Shown: positions 53,100 to 62,720 of the stretch, one piece after another
How the letters are laid out: each line of letters starts with the position of its first letter
Numbering within the stretch: the first letter of the stretch is position 1
The notes under the pieces: generated by a model
The model's database searches: none
What the model saw: only the letters and a program-made list of their open reading frames with translations
Told to the model about the DNA's origin: nothing
Origin: Casp-alpha2 sp036337015
Lineage (GTDB): Bacteria > Pseudomonadota > Alphaproteobacteria > Rhodospirillales > Casp-alpha2
Direction of reading: 5' to 3'
DNA: 64,000 bases
Assembly: GCA_036337015.1 (NCBI GenBank)
Contig: JAYZEZ010000004.1
Coordinates: 1 to 64,000, forward strand
Program-made: the position numbers and the translations under genes

Positions 53100-55345
53100 A
53101 CAGCTTCTACGAAGCTAGCCATTACATTCTTTATTCCAGCTTTCTCAAAAGCAATTTCTAGTTTATTGCCATCTTGATTAATGATTTTTCCATAACCAAA
53201 TTTCTGGTGAAAAATTCTTGTCCCAAGTTCAAAAGAAGGCTCATTTTTGTTGTCGTCTGGATCATTGCTATGAATATTTTGTAACGACTTTTCAGTATGA
53301 CGCAGAGAAGTGTTGTTGTAGAAGGTTAAATTTTTTGTAAAAGCCTTATTCTGGTTGCTTTTAAGGCCAAATAAGCCTGAAGGTGAACGAAAGTCAATAA
53401 GATCAGTTGGCAATTCTTCAATAAAACGAGACGGCATGCTACTTTGCCATTTACCATGAATTTGTCTATTAGCTGCGTATAAGATCAAAACTTGTTTTTT
53501 TGCTCTCGTTAGACCTACATAAGCTAGGCGACGTTCTTCTTCCAACCCGACAACGCCAAAATCATCTAAAGTCCGCGGGCTAGGAAATAATCCTTCTTCC
53601 CATCCTGCAAGGAAAACAAAATCAAACTCAAGCCCTTTTGCACCGTGGATGGTCATGAGGTTTACTTTATCAGCAACAGATGAATCATCATTTTCCATTA
53701 CAAGGCTTACGTGCTCGAGAAATTCAGCTAATGATTCGTACCCCTCTAGTGCTACAACAAGTTCCCCAACATTATCGACACGTCCAGGTGCATCTGGCTC
53801 TTTGCGACTTCTCCACATTTCTAGATATCCCGATTCCTCAAAAATTGTTTGCGCTAATTGTGTGTGGGGGAGGTTTTTAAGATCTTTACGCCAGCGGTCA
53901 AAATCATTTAGTAATTGGCCTAAAACTTCACATGCTTTAGGTTTAATTTCATCTGAATTAATTAATTCGTGCCCAGCTGCTGTGAGCGATACCCGCTCTG
54001 CTCGGGAAAATTTGTGTAAAGTTTTTAATGTTGCTGGTCCTAGGCCTCGCTTTGGACGATTAATTATACGCTCAAAAGCCAGGTCATCTTCTGGTTGTAA
54101 TAAAACTCGTAAATAGGCAATCGCATCTCGAATTTCCTGACGTTCATAAAAGCGGGGACCGCCAATAACCCTATATGGAATACCAAGCGTTATAAGACGA
54201 TCTTCAAATTCACGTGTTTGAAAGCCTGTTCGAACGAGAACTGCGACGGCATTAAGTGGTTGTTTTTGCATATGTAATGCTTGGATTTTGTCACCTGTAA
54301 TTTGAGCCTCTTCTTCACCATCCCAAGCCCCAATAATACGTACTTTTTCACCATCATCTAAATCCGTCCAAAGTGTCTTCCCGTGTCGGTCTTTGTTATG
54401 GGCTATCAGTGAAGATGCGGCTTTTAAAATATTCGGAGTCGATCTATAATTACGCTCAAGACGCACAATTTTGGCACCAGGAAAATCTTTCTCAAAGCGA
54501 AGAATGTTTTCGACTTCAGCTCCGCGCCATGAATAGATCGATTGATCATCATCACCAACACAGCAAATGTTTTTATGATTTTGAGCTAATAATTTTAACC
54601 ATAAATATTGGGACACGTTAGTATCTTGATATTCATCAACTAGTAGATAGCGAAAACGATTCTGATACTTGTTTAATATATCTACATTTTGATGAAATAA
54701 GTTTAATGAATGGAGCAAAAGGTCACCGAAATCAGCAGCATTAACCCTAAGCAATTCTTTTTGATAATCTGAAAACACCTCTAGTGCAGTAGCCTTAGCA
54801 TCTTCTAACAATTCTGAATTTGGAACTTTTTCTGGAGTTAAGCCACGATCTTTCCAACGCTGTATGATGCCAGATAGTGCGCGGGCGGGAAGTTTTTTAT
54901 CATCTATATTGTGATGTCCCATAATTTGTTTTATTAGTCGCACCTGATCATCAGTGTCAATTATCGTAAAATTAGATTTTAGACCTACTGCTTCAGCATG
55001 AGAACGTAGGATTCGTGCGCCAGTGGAATGGAAAGTTCCAATCCACCAGCCTTCTACGGACCTATTAATAATTGCTGAAACACGTTCTTTCATTTCCCGT
55101 GCTGCTTTATTGGTGAAAGTAACAGCTAATATTTCACCAGGAAGCGCGCGACCTTGCATAAGGATGTGGGCAAGTCGTGTGATCAGAGCTCGGGTCTTTC
55201 CAGTACCTGCGCCAGCCAAAATCAATAGAGGTCCATCTAGGCTTTCTACTGCCTGAAGTTGACTTTCGTTAAGATTGTCCAGATAGCATGGGTTATCCTG
55301 CTTGCTTTCTGGATTAGGATTTATGAGTTCAGGAAGTTCATTCAT
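53096..55345 (-). CDS. uvrD: UvrD/PcrA-type DNA helicase
   Basis: A superfamily I 3'-5' helicase for excision and mismatch repair, 749 aa. Motifs: LNESQLQAVESLDGPLLILAG with AGTGKTRALITRLA (Q motif and Walker A), FGDLLLHSL, LVDEYQDTNVSQY, GDDDQSIYSWRGAEVENIL, LERNYRSTPNIL, MTIHGAKGLEFDFV, YVGLTRAKKQVLI. A C-terminal Tudor-like segment (GTRIFHQKFGYGKIINQDG) fits PcrA/UvrD. Confidence 0.94.
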   Translation of the reverse strand: MNELPELINPNPESKQDNPCYLDNLNESQLQAVESLDGPLLILAGAGTGKTRALITRLAHILMQGRALPGEILAVTFTNKAAREMKERVSAIINRSVEGWWIGTFHSTGARILRSHAEAVGLKSNFTIIDTDDQVRLIKQIMGHHNIDDKKLPARALSGIIQRWKDRGLTPEKVPNSELLEDAKATALEVFSDYQKELLRVNAADFGDLLLHSLNLFHQNVDILNKYQNRFRYLLVDEYQDTNVSQYLWLKLLAQNHKNICCVGDDDQSIYSWRGAEVENILRFEKDFPGAKIVRLERNYRSTPNILKAASSLIAHNKDRHGKTLWTDLDDGEKVRIIGAWDGEEEAQITGDKIQALHMQKQPLNAVAVLVRTGFQTREFEDRLITLGIPYRVIGGPRFYERQEIRDAIAYLRVLLQPEDDLAFERIINRPKRGLGPATLKTLHKFSRAERVSLTAAGHELINSDEIKPKACEVLGQLLNDFDRWRKDLKNLPHTQLAQTIFEESGYLEMWRSRKEPDAPGRVDNVGELVVALEGYESLAEFLEHVSLVMENDDSSVADKVNLMTIHGAKGLEFDFVFLAGWEEGLFPSPRTLDDFGVVGLEEERRLAYVGLTRAKKQVLILYAANRQIHGKWQSSMPSRFIEELPTDLIDFRSPSGLFGLKSNQNKAFTKNLTFYNNTSLRHTEKSLQNIHSNDPDDNKNEPSFELGTRIFHQKFGYGKIINQDGNKLEIAFEKAGIKNVMASFVEAV

Positions 55346-55421
55346 AAATATTCTTATAACATGTCAACAGTCTGCGGTTCAGCTAGATATTTAAAAAAAT
55401 CAAAAGATGTGTTTAAAATAT

Positions 55422-57182
55422 TCAACTGCGTTCTTCATGGCGGCTTTTGAGAAGTGCTTGATTATAAGCATTAATTACATCAGCTTTTGTAACATATCCC
55501 AGAAAAACTAAATTATTGCGATCTTTGACAACTGCGATGCGATTCTCTTCAGCATTTGAAAGTGTTTTTAAGGCGGTATCTAGGCTATCATCTTTACATA
55601 AGAATAAGGGTTTTGTTTTAGTTACATCATTAGCGCATAATAAATCGTCAATGGTGTTATCAAAAGCGAATTCTCTGAGATCTGAAAGCGTTATGGTGCC
55701 AAGAAGTATTTTTTTATCTCCGACTACAAATAGTTCGCCGTTTTTAGAATTTTGGAGCATTATTCTTAGGTTGGATATACTAATATTTGGTGATACCAAT
55801 TCAGTGTCTATCTTTAAAATTTGCCCAAGATGAGTTGTATGTAGTATTTCAGATTCAAAACCATCTCGTAAATCAACACCTTGTTTTTTAAGTTGTATTA
55901 AAAAAAATGAACGTCCATATATTTGTTCAGTAATTTCTGATGCTATAACAACCGCAACCATAACCCCTAACATCAGCGCATAATCACCAGTCATTTCAAA
56001 TATAATTAAAGTCGTAGAGATAGGGGCTCCTAAAACAGCTGCAGCTACAGCTCCCATGCCTATCAGGGTATAGGCTGCGGGGCCAGATGAATACTCTGGG
56101 AATAGATTAGTAACCAAAATACCAAAAGCTCCTCCGCTTAACGCTCCAATGACGATAGATGGAGAAAATACACCGCCGCCGAAGCCCCATCCCAGACTAA
56201 CTGCTGTGGCAAATATTTTAACAGCTGCCAAAACTAGCAACATGGTTAGTGGAATTTTTACTAAAAGTGCATTTTCAGTTATACCGTAGCCAACACCTAA
56301 AACCTCTGGAAAGGTTAGTCCGCAAAGTCCTACTATAAGGCCGGCCATTGCTGGCTTTGTCCAAAGTGGTATGGGAGTGGATTGGCTCAGACGCTGTGCA
56401 AGTAGGATGGATTGCATAAAAATTATAGCTACGATCCCTGACGTTAGGCCTAAGGTCACAAATGCCGGAAATTCCCAAAAAGAAGCTAATGGAGTTTTTG
56501 CCAAGGCGAAGGCTGGAAAGTCTCCAAACCAAACTCTAGAAATAGCGGTGCCTGCTACAGAGGATATAACAATCGGCGCAAAAGCTCTTAAAGCGTAATG
56601 ACCAATCACGACTTCGCTTGCGAACAATGTACCAGCTATTGGAGCATTAAAAGAAGCTGCTACAGCTGCTGCAATTCCACAACCTAATAGTGTCCGCATC
56701 ATTTGGTTGTTGAGTTTCAAACGACGTCCAAACCAACTTGCTAGACTTGCGCCCAAATGTACCGCTGGACCTTCTCGACCTACTGAGGCCCCGGAACCAA
56801 TGGAAATTGTACTTATTATAGCCGCGATAATGCCTACTTTAGAGGACATATGGCCGCCATTGTTGGAGCTGGCTTTTATTACGTCGGCAACACCTTCTGG
56901 GCGGTTGTTAGGCATTAAGAATTGAACCATTAACCCTACTGCGACACCACCAGCTAATGGTACGAATAAAATATGCCACCATGCCAAACTAAAGTTACTT
57001 GAGAAAAAACGCTCTGACCCTGATCCAAAAAGAAGAAGTTGGATCAAAGAAATGGCTTCACGAAAACCTATTACTGCGGCGCCTGCAAATGTGCCGACAA
57101 CTATTGCCAAGATCACTAGTTTTAGATGATCATTCCTGAATAATAGTAGTAACCTTTTGAAAATGAAATTGTATGTTTCCAT
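55422..57182 (-). CDS. ClC-family chloride channel or H+/Cl- antiporter with CBS pair
   Basis: A 586-aa membrane protein. The ClC motifs are GSGASVGREGPAVHLGASLA (with the gating Glu in GREGP), GCGIAAAVAASFNAPIAG and GWGFGGGVFSPSIVIGA, over about 10-12 hydrophobic segments; two C-terminal CBS domains (ISNLRIMLQNSKNGELFVV; DSLDTALKTLSNAEENRIAVV) likely sense nucleotides. The first selectivity motif reads GSGAS instead of GSGIP, so anion preference may differ. Start at ATG 57182. Confidence 0.9.
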   Translation of the reverse strand: METYNFIFKRLLLLFRNDHLKLVILAIVVGTFAGAAVIGFREAISLIQLLLFGSGSERFFSSNFSLAWWHILFVPLAGGVAVGLMVQFLMPNNRPEGVADVIKASSNNGGHMSSKVGIIAAIISTISIGSGASVGREGPAVHLGASLASWFGRRLKLNNQMMRTLLGCGIAAAVAASFNAPIAGTLFASEVVIGHYALRAFAPIVISSVAGTAISRVWFGDFPAFALAKTPLASFWEFPAFVTLGLTSGIVAIIFMQSILLAQRLSQSTPIPLWTKPAMAGLIVGLCGLTFPEVLGVGYGITENALLVKIPLTMLLVLAAVKIFATAVSLGWGFGGGVFSPSIVIGALSGGAFGILVTNLFPEYSSGPAAYTLIGMGAVAAAVLGAPISTTLIIFEMTGDYALMLGVMVAVVIASEITEQIYGRSFFLIQLKKQGVDLRDGFESEILHTTHLGQILKIDTELVSPNISISNLRIMLQNSKNGELFVVGDKKILLGTITLSDLREFAFDNTIDDLLCANDVTKTKPLFLCKDDSLDTALKTLSNAEENRIAVVKDRNNLVFLGYVTKADVINAYNQALLKSRHEERS

Positions 57183-57368
57183 GGGCTGGTGCCCCAATGT
57201 GATTTAATATATTTAATTTAATGTTATCTTTTATGGCAAATGGGTAAAGAAAGTCTTTCCTTTTTTAGATTTAAATGACTGAGAATTAATTGCCTTAGTT
57301 GGATATAAGAATAACATAGTTGTAGTTTACCAATTATTGAGCTCTTAGTATCGATAAGGACAAGTCTC

Positions 57369-58166
57369 TTGAACGTGGATATAATTGAAACCGGTTCTCA
57401 AACCTTACCTAATGTATCGATCGTAGTTCCGGTTTTGAATGAGGCTGAGAACATTTCTCCGCTAATTTCTGAAATTCGGTCTGTTCTTGCTAATAAAAAT
57501 TTTTTGGGAACTTTTGAGATTGTATATGTGGATGATGGTAGCGATGATTCTACGCTTGAGGAACTTAAACTTGAATCTAAAGTTTGTCCTGAATTGGTTA
57601 TATTACGGCATCAAATTGTCTCAGGGCAAAGTGCAGCAATAAGAACAGGTATTATTAATGCTAGAGCCCCTATAATTGTGACTATTGATGGTGATGGTCA
57701 AAATGACCCAGCTGATATACCTATCTTGCTTAAGGTTTATTTAGAATCAAAAAATCGTGAGAATTTATTGATTATTGGACATCGAGCAGAAAGAAGAGAT
57801 GTTTGGTGTAAAAGAATTTCTTCGCGGATTGCTAATGCTATACGTTCGAGACTATTAGGTGACGCGACACCAGATACAGGTTGTGGTTTAAAAGTAATCC
57901 ATCGTGCTACTTTTCTTGCCATGCCAGCGTTTGATCATATGCATCGTTTTTTTCCGGCATTAATGATTGGGCAGGGAGGGCGTGTGATTTCTGTATTGGT
58001 AAACCATAGGCCACGTAAAAGAGGGCGAAGCAATTATGGAACTTTTGACCGCCTGTTTGTTGGAATCTTCGACCTTCTCGGTGTCCTTTGGCTGAAGCAT
58101 AGGGCTCTCACAACGTGTTACAAAACAAAAAAAGTGGTGAAAAAGGATAATCATAGTGAGCTCTAG
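57369..58166 (+). CDS. Glycosyltransferase family 2, polyprenyl-phosphate type
   Basis: A 265-aa GT-A enzyme: VSIVVPVLNEAENISPLISE, EIVYVDDGSDDSTLEEL, metal motif IDGDGQNDPADI and C-terminal FFPALMIGQGGRVISVLVNH with PRKRGRSNYG. This matches dolichol/undecaprenyl-phosphate mannosyl- or 4-amino-arabinosyl-transferase-like enzymes without C-terminal TM helices. It would charge undecaprenyl phosphate with a sugar on the cytoplasmic face. TTG start after AAGGA. It overlaps the VTT gene by 11 bases. Confidence 0.88.
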   Translation: MNVDIIETGSQTLPNVSIVVPVLNEAENISPLISEIRSVLANKNFLGTFEIVYVDDGSDDSTLEELKLESKVCPELVILRHQIVSGQSAAIRTGIINARAPIIVTIDGDGQNDPADIPILLKVYLESKNRENLLIIGHRAERRDVWCKRISSRIANAIRSRLLGDATPDTGCGLKVIHRATFLAMPAFDHMHRFFPALMIGQGGRVISVLVNHRPRKRGRSNYGTFDRLFVGIFDLLGVLWLKHRALTTCYKTKKVVKKDNHSEL

Positions 58167-58875
58167 TATTCTGTTTCGTGCATTGGTGTTGTTTTTATCG
58201 CTAGTGCTAATTGGTTTTGTGCTTAAGTATACCGAATTAGGCGCAGTTTTTGATGAATCTTGGATCGATTCTTATGTGCGTGGCAAGAGGCTTGGTGGTT
58301 ATATAATATTCATCTGTTTGGGTGTTGTATTTACTGGGCTTGGGCTCCCGCGTCAGATTATTAGTTTTTTAGCTGGGTATGCATTTGGTTTTGTACAGGG
58401 CATTGGCATAGCTCTTGTAGCAACAATACTGGGCTGCATGGCATCATTTTATTTTGCAAGATTTTTAGGGCGTGACTTCGTTGTTCAAAAATTTTCAGAC
58501 AAGGTTCGTAGTCTTGACAATTTTTTAAATCAAAACCCTATAACAATGACCCTTTTGATCAGGTTTCTACCTATTGGAAGTAATTTAGCTAGTAATCTTG
58601 CAGCCGGAGTTTCTGGGGTACGAGGGTTGCCATTCTTTTTTGGTTCTATGATTGGCTACTTGCCGCAAACCATTGTTTTTGCTCTTGTTGGAAGTGGTAT
58701 GAGTATTGAACCAATTTTTCGTATTAGTCTTGGTGGAATTTTATTTATTTTTTCAGGTATACTTGGTGTTTTTCTATTTAATCGCTATCGTCAGGGTATG
58801 AAATTTGATGATGATATCGAGCATGCATTAGGCGTTAGAAAGAAAGATCATCAATCTGAAACTAATTTAAAATGA
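58156..58875 (+). CDS. VTT-domain (TVP38/TMEM64, DedA-like) membrane protein
   Basis: A 239-aa protein with about six hydrophobic segments and the VTT core: FTGLGLPRQIISFLAGYAFG, LGCMASFYFARFLGRDFV, LIRFLPIGSNLASNLAAG and FFFGSMIGYLPQTIVFAL. Relatives of this superfamily (DedA, TMEM41B) move or scramble lipids. Its place between a sugar-lipid synthase and a lipid-dependent transferase suggests it flips the sugar-lipid; that is inference. GTG start, overlap with GT2; ATGA overlap with GT39. Confidence 0.85.
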   Translation: MSSSILFRALVLFLSLVLIGFVLKYTELGAVFDESWIDSYVRGKRLGGYIIFICLGVVFTGLGLPRQIISFLAGYAFGFVQGIGIALVATILGCMASFYFARFLGRDFVVQKFSDKVRSLDNFLNQNPITMTLLIRFLPIGSNLASNLAAGVSGVRGLPFFFGSMIGYLPQTIVFALVGSGMSIEPIFRISLGGILFIFSGILGVFLFNRYRQGMKFDDDIEHALGVRKKDHQSETNLK

Positions 58876-60518
58876 TATTTTCTATCAATCGTATGCCAAT
58901 TTTATGGACTGGGTTATGGTTGGCAGTTTTGGCTGGAGCATTGTTTTCTCGCCCATTGATGCCAATTGACGAAACTCGCTATCTTTCAGTTGCATGGGAA
59001 ATGTGGACGAAAGGTGATTTTTTGGTTCCCCACCTTAATGGCGAAATCTACAGCCATAAACCACCTATGTTATTTTGGCTGATTAATTTGGGCTGGGGAA
59101 TTTTTGGTGTCAATGAATGGTGGCCTAGACTTATTGCGCCTATATTTGGGCTAGCTAGCCTGTTTCTCTGTGAAAGGTTAGCTCGCGAACTTTGGCCAGG
59201 AAGTTCCAGCAGTTGGATTTCTTCGATGGCGCCAATGCTTTTGTTTGGCGGGTTATTCTGGACCGTCTTCACAACACTTACAATGTTTGACACGATTCTC
59301 ACTGCTTTCTCTTTGGTTGGATTAATAGGTGTGGTAAGAGCCTGGTCTAAAAGAAATTGCCTCGGATTTATCTTAATAGGTGTTGGAATTGGTTTTGGCC
59401 TGCTTACCAAAGGGCCAGCAATATTACTTCACATTTTGCCAGTTGCTTTGCTAGCACCAATATGGGGCACTCATTTGAGTGGCAATCCAACTAGTCTAGG
59501 GTTAACTCAGTGGTATCTCGGCATATTAGCTGCAGTTATAATTGGTTCTATAGTTGGGTTGGCGTGGGCAATTCCTGCTTCATTAGTTGGTGGAGAAGAT
59601 TACAGAGACGCTATTTTTTGGGGCCAATCAGCAGGCCGAATCGTTAGCTCATTTGCTCATTCGCGTTCTTGGTGGTGGTATTTGGCAGTTTTACCTGTAT
59701 TTTTGTTACCTTGGGTTTTATGGCCTACTGCTTGGAGGGCTATTTGGAAAACCTCACGTGTAAGTTTTTTTAAGGATGGCGGTGTTCTATTTTGCTTATC
59801 TTGGTTTACTCCTGCACTGATTGCTTTTTCAATTATTAGTGGCAAACAATTTCATTACTTGTTGCCCGAGCTTCCAAGCTTATCTTTGGTCTTAGCAAAG
59901 TTACTTTCTGTTGAAAAGCTAGAGAAGCAAGTATCGCCTTTGGATCTTGTTTTACCTGGACTGTTAGCGCTAGTTACCTCAGTTGCTTTATTTTTACTTC
60001 CAATTCTTCCATTGCCCCAACAACCACAATCTTGGTGGAATCTTATAGTTCCAGGTTGGGGGCTACTACTTGCATTAGCCGGCATTGTTTTAATGGCAAC
60101 ATCAAGATTATCTCTTGCTGCACGTGTGAATTTTTTAGCTGCCATGTCAACTGTATTTGTTATCAGCATTCATCTTGCAATGCGTCCAGTTTTTTTTACA
60201 GTATTTGATCTGAAGCCCTTATCAATTAAACTAGCACAATGGCAACGTGAAGGAGTACCTTTAGCTCATTTTAGTAAATACCATGGTCAGTATAATTTTC
60301 TTGGCCGCTTAACCAAGCCAATTATCCAAGTTGGAATGTTTAGTCCAGATACAAAAGTATTTGTCGAGAATTTTCCGAACGGCAAGATAATCGCTTATCA
60401 TGACAATCTTAATAAGCCAATACTTCCTTCTATAACTTATCGCTTTCGAACTAGGCTAATAGCAATATGGGATGCTTCAGAGGTTGCTCAGTATCCAGGT
60501 ATTACAGAACGCAAATAG
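58872..60518 (+). CDS. ArnT-like GT39/PMT-family glycosyltransferase
   Basis: A 548-aa polytopic membrane enzyme. The N-terminal loop has the catalytic DE pair in PLMPIDETRYLSVAWEMW, then LVPHLNGEIYSHKPPMLFW, both typical of ArnT and PMT-2 proteins. About 11-12 TM helices precede a periplasmic tail. ArnT moves 4-amino-4-deoxyarabinose from undecaprenyl phosphate to lipid A. The sugar here is unknown, and no arnA/B/D genes are in the window. Confidence 0.88.
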   Translation: MIFSINRMPILWTGLWLAVLAGALFSRPLMPIDETRYLSVAWEMWTKGDFLVPHLNGEIYSHKPPMLFWLINLGWGIFGVNEWWPRLIAPIFGLASLFLCERLARELWPGSSSSWISSMAPMLLFGGLFWTVFTTLTMFDTILTAFSLVGLIGVVRAWSKRNCLGFILIGVGIGFGLLTKGPAILLHILPVALLAPIWGTHLSGNPTSLGLTQWYLGILAAVIIGSIVGLAWAIPASLVGGEDYRDAIFWGQSAGRIVSSFAHSRSWWWYLAVLPVFLLPWVLWPTAWRAIWKTSRVSFFKDGGVLFCLSWFTPALIAFSIISGKQFHYLLPELPSLSLVLAKLLSVEKLEKQVSPLDLVLPGLLALVTSVALFLLPILPLPQQPQSWWNLIVPGWGLLLALAGIVLMATSRLSLAARVNFLAAMSTVFVISIHLAMRPVFFTVFDLKPLSIKLAQWQREGVPLAHFSKYHGQYNFLGRLTKPIIQVGMFSPDTKVFVENFPNGKIIAYHDNLNKPILPSITYRFRTRLIAIWDASEVAQYPGITERK

Positions 60519-60567
60519 TTTAGGTGTAGTTTAAATAAGAAATTTTTATAATTTTTTACTCTTACCC

Positions 60568-60594
60568 TTGACAGAGACTAAATTCCACCATACT
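60568..60594 (+). promoter_or_regulatory. groESL sigma-70 promoter candidate
   Basis: TTGACA (60568-60573), then CATACT after a 15-base spacer (TACTTC after 17 is an alternative). It lies directly upstream of the CIRCE element, so HrcA binding would cover the transcription start. Confidence 0.55.
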
Positions 60595-60597
60595 TCA

Positions 60598-60624
60598 TTG
60601 GCACTCAACCCAGGTGAGTGCTAG
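60598..60624. promoter_or_regulatory. CIRCE element (HrcA operator)
   Basis: TTGGCACTC, nine bases, GAGTGCTAG: matches the CIRCE consensus TTAGCACTC-N9-GAGTGCTAA with two differences. It is placed 50 bases before groES, as expected for HrcA-repressed heat-shock control. hrcA itself is not in the window. Confidence 0.93.
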
Positions 60625-60673
60625 TGGCACTTCCTAACTCTTTAAAATAAAACGAATTTATGGAGATCCAAAG

Positions 60674-60961
60674 ATGAAATTCACACCACTGCACGATCGC
60701 GTGCTCGTTAAGCGCGTGGAGCAGGATACAAAAACCAAGGGCGGAATTATTATTCCCGATTCTGTTCAAGAAAAGCCAATGGAAGGTAAGGTTATCTCAG
60801 CTGGTAACGGAGCCAAGTCCGAAGATGGTAAAGTTACGCCCTTGGACGTCAAAGCAGGAGATAAAATCTTATTTGGCAAATGGTCAGGCACCGAAGTCAC
60901 TATCGACGGTGACGAGTTAATAATCATGAAAGAGTCCGATATTTTGGGCATAATCAAGTAA
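60674..60961 (+). CDS. groES: Co-chaperonin GroES
   Basis: The 95-aa heptameric lid of GroEL. MKFTPLHDRVLVKRVEQDTK, the mobile loop KTKGGIIIPDSVQEKPMEG and the C-terminal GDELIIMKESDILGI are typical. The ribosome-binding site is GGAG. It is 17 bases upstream of groEL under the CIRCE promoter. Confidence 0.98.
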   Translation: MKFTPLHDRVLVKRVEQDTKTKGGIIIPDSVQEKPMEGKVISAGNGAKSEDGKVTPLDVKAGDKILFGKWSGTEVTIDGDELIIMKESDILGIIK

Positions 60962-60978
60962 CTTAAGGGACGGATATA

Positions 60979-62628
60979 ATGTCAGCTAAAGAAGTAAAAT
61001 TTGGTTCTGACGCTCGTGCGCGAATGCTCGCTGGCGTCAATGTATTGGCCGATGCAGTCAAAATCACGCTCGGTCCGAAGGGTCGCAATGTGGTTTTGGA
61101 TAAAGCTTTTGGCGCACCACGAATCACCAAAGATGGTGTAACCGTAGCCAAAGAAATTGAGCTTACCGATAAATTTGAAAATATGGGTGCTCAAATGGTC
61201 AAAGAAGTGGCTTCTAAAACTAACGAAGAAGCAGGTGACGGCACCACTACGGCGACGGTTCTAGCTCAGGCAATTGTGCGTGAAGGTGGAAAATCTGTAG
61301 CCGCAGGGATGAATCCAATGGACCTCAAGCGTGGCGTAGATATGGCAGTTAGTGCTGTAGTTGAAACTTTGCATAAGTCTTCAAAGAAGGTTTCGACGAG
61401 TGCTGAAGTTGCTCAGGTCGGAACTATTTCTGCTAATGGTGATAACGAAGTAGGTGAAATGATTGCTAACGCCATGGAGCGTGTTGGTAACGAAGGTGTT
61501 ATCACTGTTGAGGAAGCTAAAGGTCTAGAAACCGAACTTGATGTGGTTGAAGGCATGCTTTTCGATCGTGGCTACACTTCACCATACTTTGTTACGAATG
61601 CAGAGAAAATGAACTGCGAAATGGAGAATCCTTATATTTTGATCCACGAAAGTAAGCTTTCTGGTTTGCAACCTATGCTTCCACTATTGGAGCAAGTCGT
61701 TCAATCTAGTCGCCCTCTTCTGATCATTGCTGAAGATATAGAAGGAGAAGCTTTAGCAACCTTGGTAGTAAACAAGCTACGTGGAGGTATGAAGGTCGCA
61801 GCTGTAAAGGCTCCAGGTTTTGGTGATCGACGCAAAGCAATGCTTGAAGATCTTGCAGTTTTGACATCTGGGCAAGTTATTAGCGAAGATTTAGGCATAA
61901 AACTAGAGAACGTTACTATGGATATGCTTGGATCAGCTAAGAAAGTAATAATTACCAAGGATGAAACTACTGTAGTTGAAGGTTCTGGTAAGAAAAAGGA
62001 CATCCAGAATCGTTGCAATCAGATCCGCAGCCAAATTGAGGAAACTTCGTCTGATTATGATAAAGAAAAACTACAAGAGCGTTTGGCAAAATTGGCTGGT
62101 GGTGTAGCGGTTATACGAGTAGGTGGCGCTACCGAAGTTGAGGTTAAAGAACGGCGTGATCGGGTTGATGATGCCTTAAACTCAACTCGTGCAGCAGTTG
62201 AGGAAGGCGTTGTTCCAGGCGGCGGAGCTGCTTTGTTGTATGCTATTCGTTCTCTTGATAAGCTTTCAGGTGAAAACGACGATCAACGTGTTGGTATTGA
62301 TATAGTCCGAAGGGCACTTCAATCTCCAATTCGCCAAATTGCGGAAAATGCCGGTCATGATGGTGCTGTAATTTCAGGAAAACTTTTAGAGCAGAAAGAT
62401 GCCAGCCTTGGATTTAATGCTCAGACTGGGAAGTACGTCAATATGGTCAAGGCCGGAGTTATTGACCCTACTAAAGTGGTTCGTACAGCATTGCAAGATG
62501 CATCCTCAGTGGCTGGTCTTTTAATCACAACTGAAGCTATGGTTAGCGATGTTCCAGAGTCTAAGGATGCCGCTGCTATGGCTCCTCCACCTGATATGGG
62601 TGGTATGGGCGGAATGGGTGGTTTCTAA
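60979..62628 (+). CDS. groEL: Chaperonin GroEL
   Basis: A 549-aa ATP-dependent folding chamber. KITLGPKGRNVVLDKAFGAP, DGTTTATVLAQAIVREG, the apical region, ending AALLYAIRSLDKL and the Gly/Met-rich tail GGMGGMGGF are all present; length is normal. Heat-regulated through CIRCE with groES, and followed by a strong terminator. Confidence 0.98.
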   Translation: MSAKEVKFGSDARARMLAGVNVLADAVKITLGPKGRNVVLDKAFGAPRITKDGVTVAKEIELTDKFENMGAQMVKEVASKTNEEAGDGTTTATVLAQAIVREGGKSVAAGMNPMDLKRGVDMAVSAVVETLHKSSKKVSTSAEVAQVGTISANGDNEVGEMIANAMERVGNEGVITVEEAKGLETELDVVEGMLFDRGYTSPYFVTNAEKMNCEMENPYILIHESKLSGLQPMLPLLEQVVQSSRPLLIIAEDIEGEALATLVVNKLRGGMKVAAVKAPGFGDRRKAMLEDLAVLTSGQVISEDLGIKLENVTMDMLGSAKKVIITKDETTVVEGSGKKKDIQNRCNQIRSQIEETSSDYDKEKLQERLAKLAGGVAVIRVGGATEVEVKERRDRVDDALNSTRAAVEEGVVPGGGAALLYAIRSLDKLSGENDDQRVGIDIVRRALQSPIRQIAENAGHDGAVISGKLLEQKDASLGFNAQTGKYVNMVKAGVIDPTKVVRTALQDASSVAGLLITTEAMVSDVPESKDAAAMAPPPDMGGMGGMGGF

Positions 62629-62656
62629 AAACTACTGATTGAAAGCTAATAATATT

Positions 62657-62689
62657 GGGCCGCTCTTAATAAAAAGAGCGGCCCTTTTT
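62657..62689 (+). terminator. groESL rho-independent terminator
   Basis: A perfect 11-bp GC-rich stem GGGCCGCTCTT/AAGAGCGGCCC with loop AATAAA and five T residues begins 29 bases after the groEL stop. It is the clearest terminator in the window. Confidence 0.96.
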
Positions 62690-62720
62690 ATTATTTCTTT
62701 ATTCCACATCAATTGATGAT

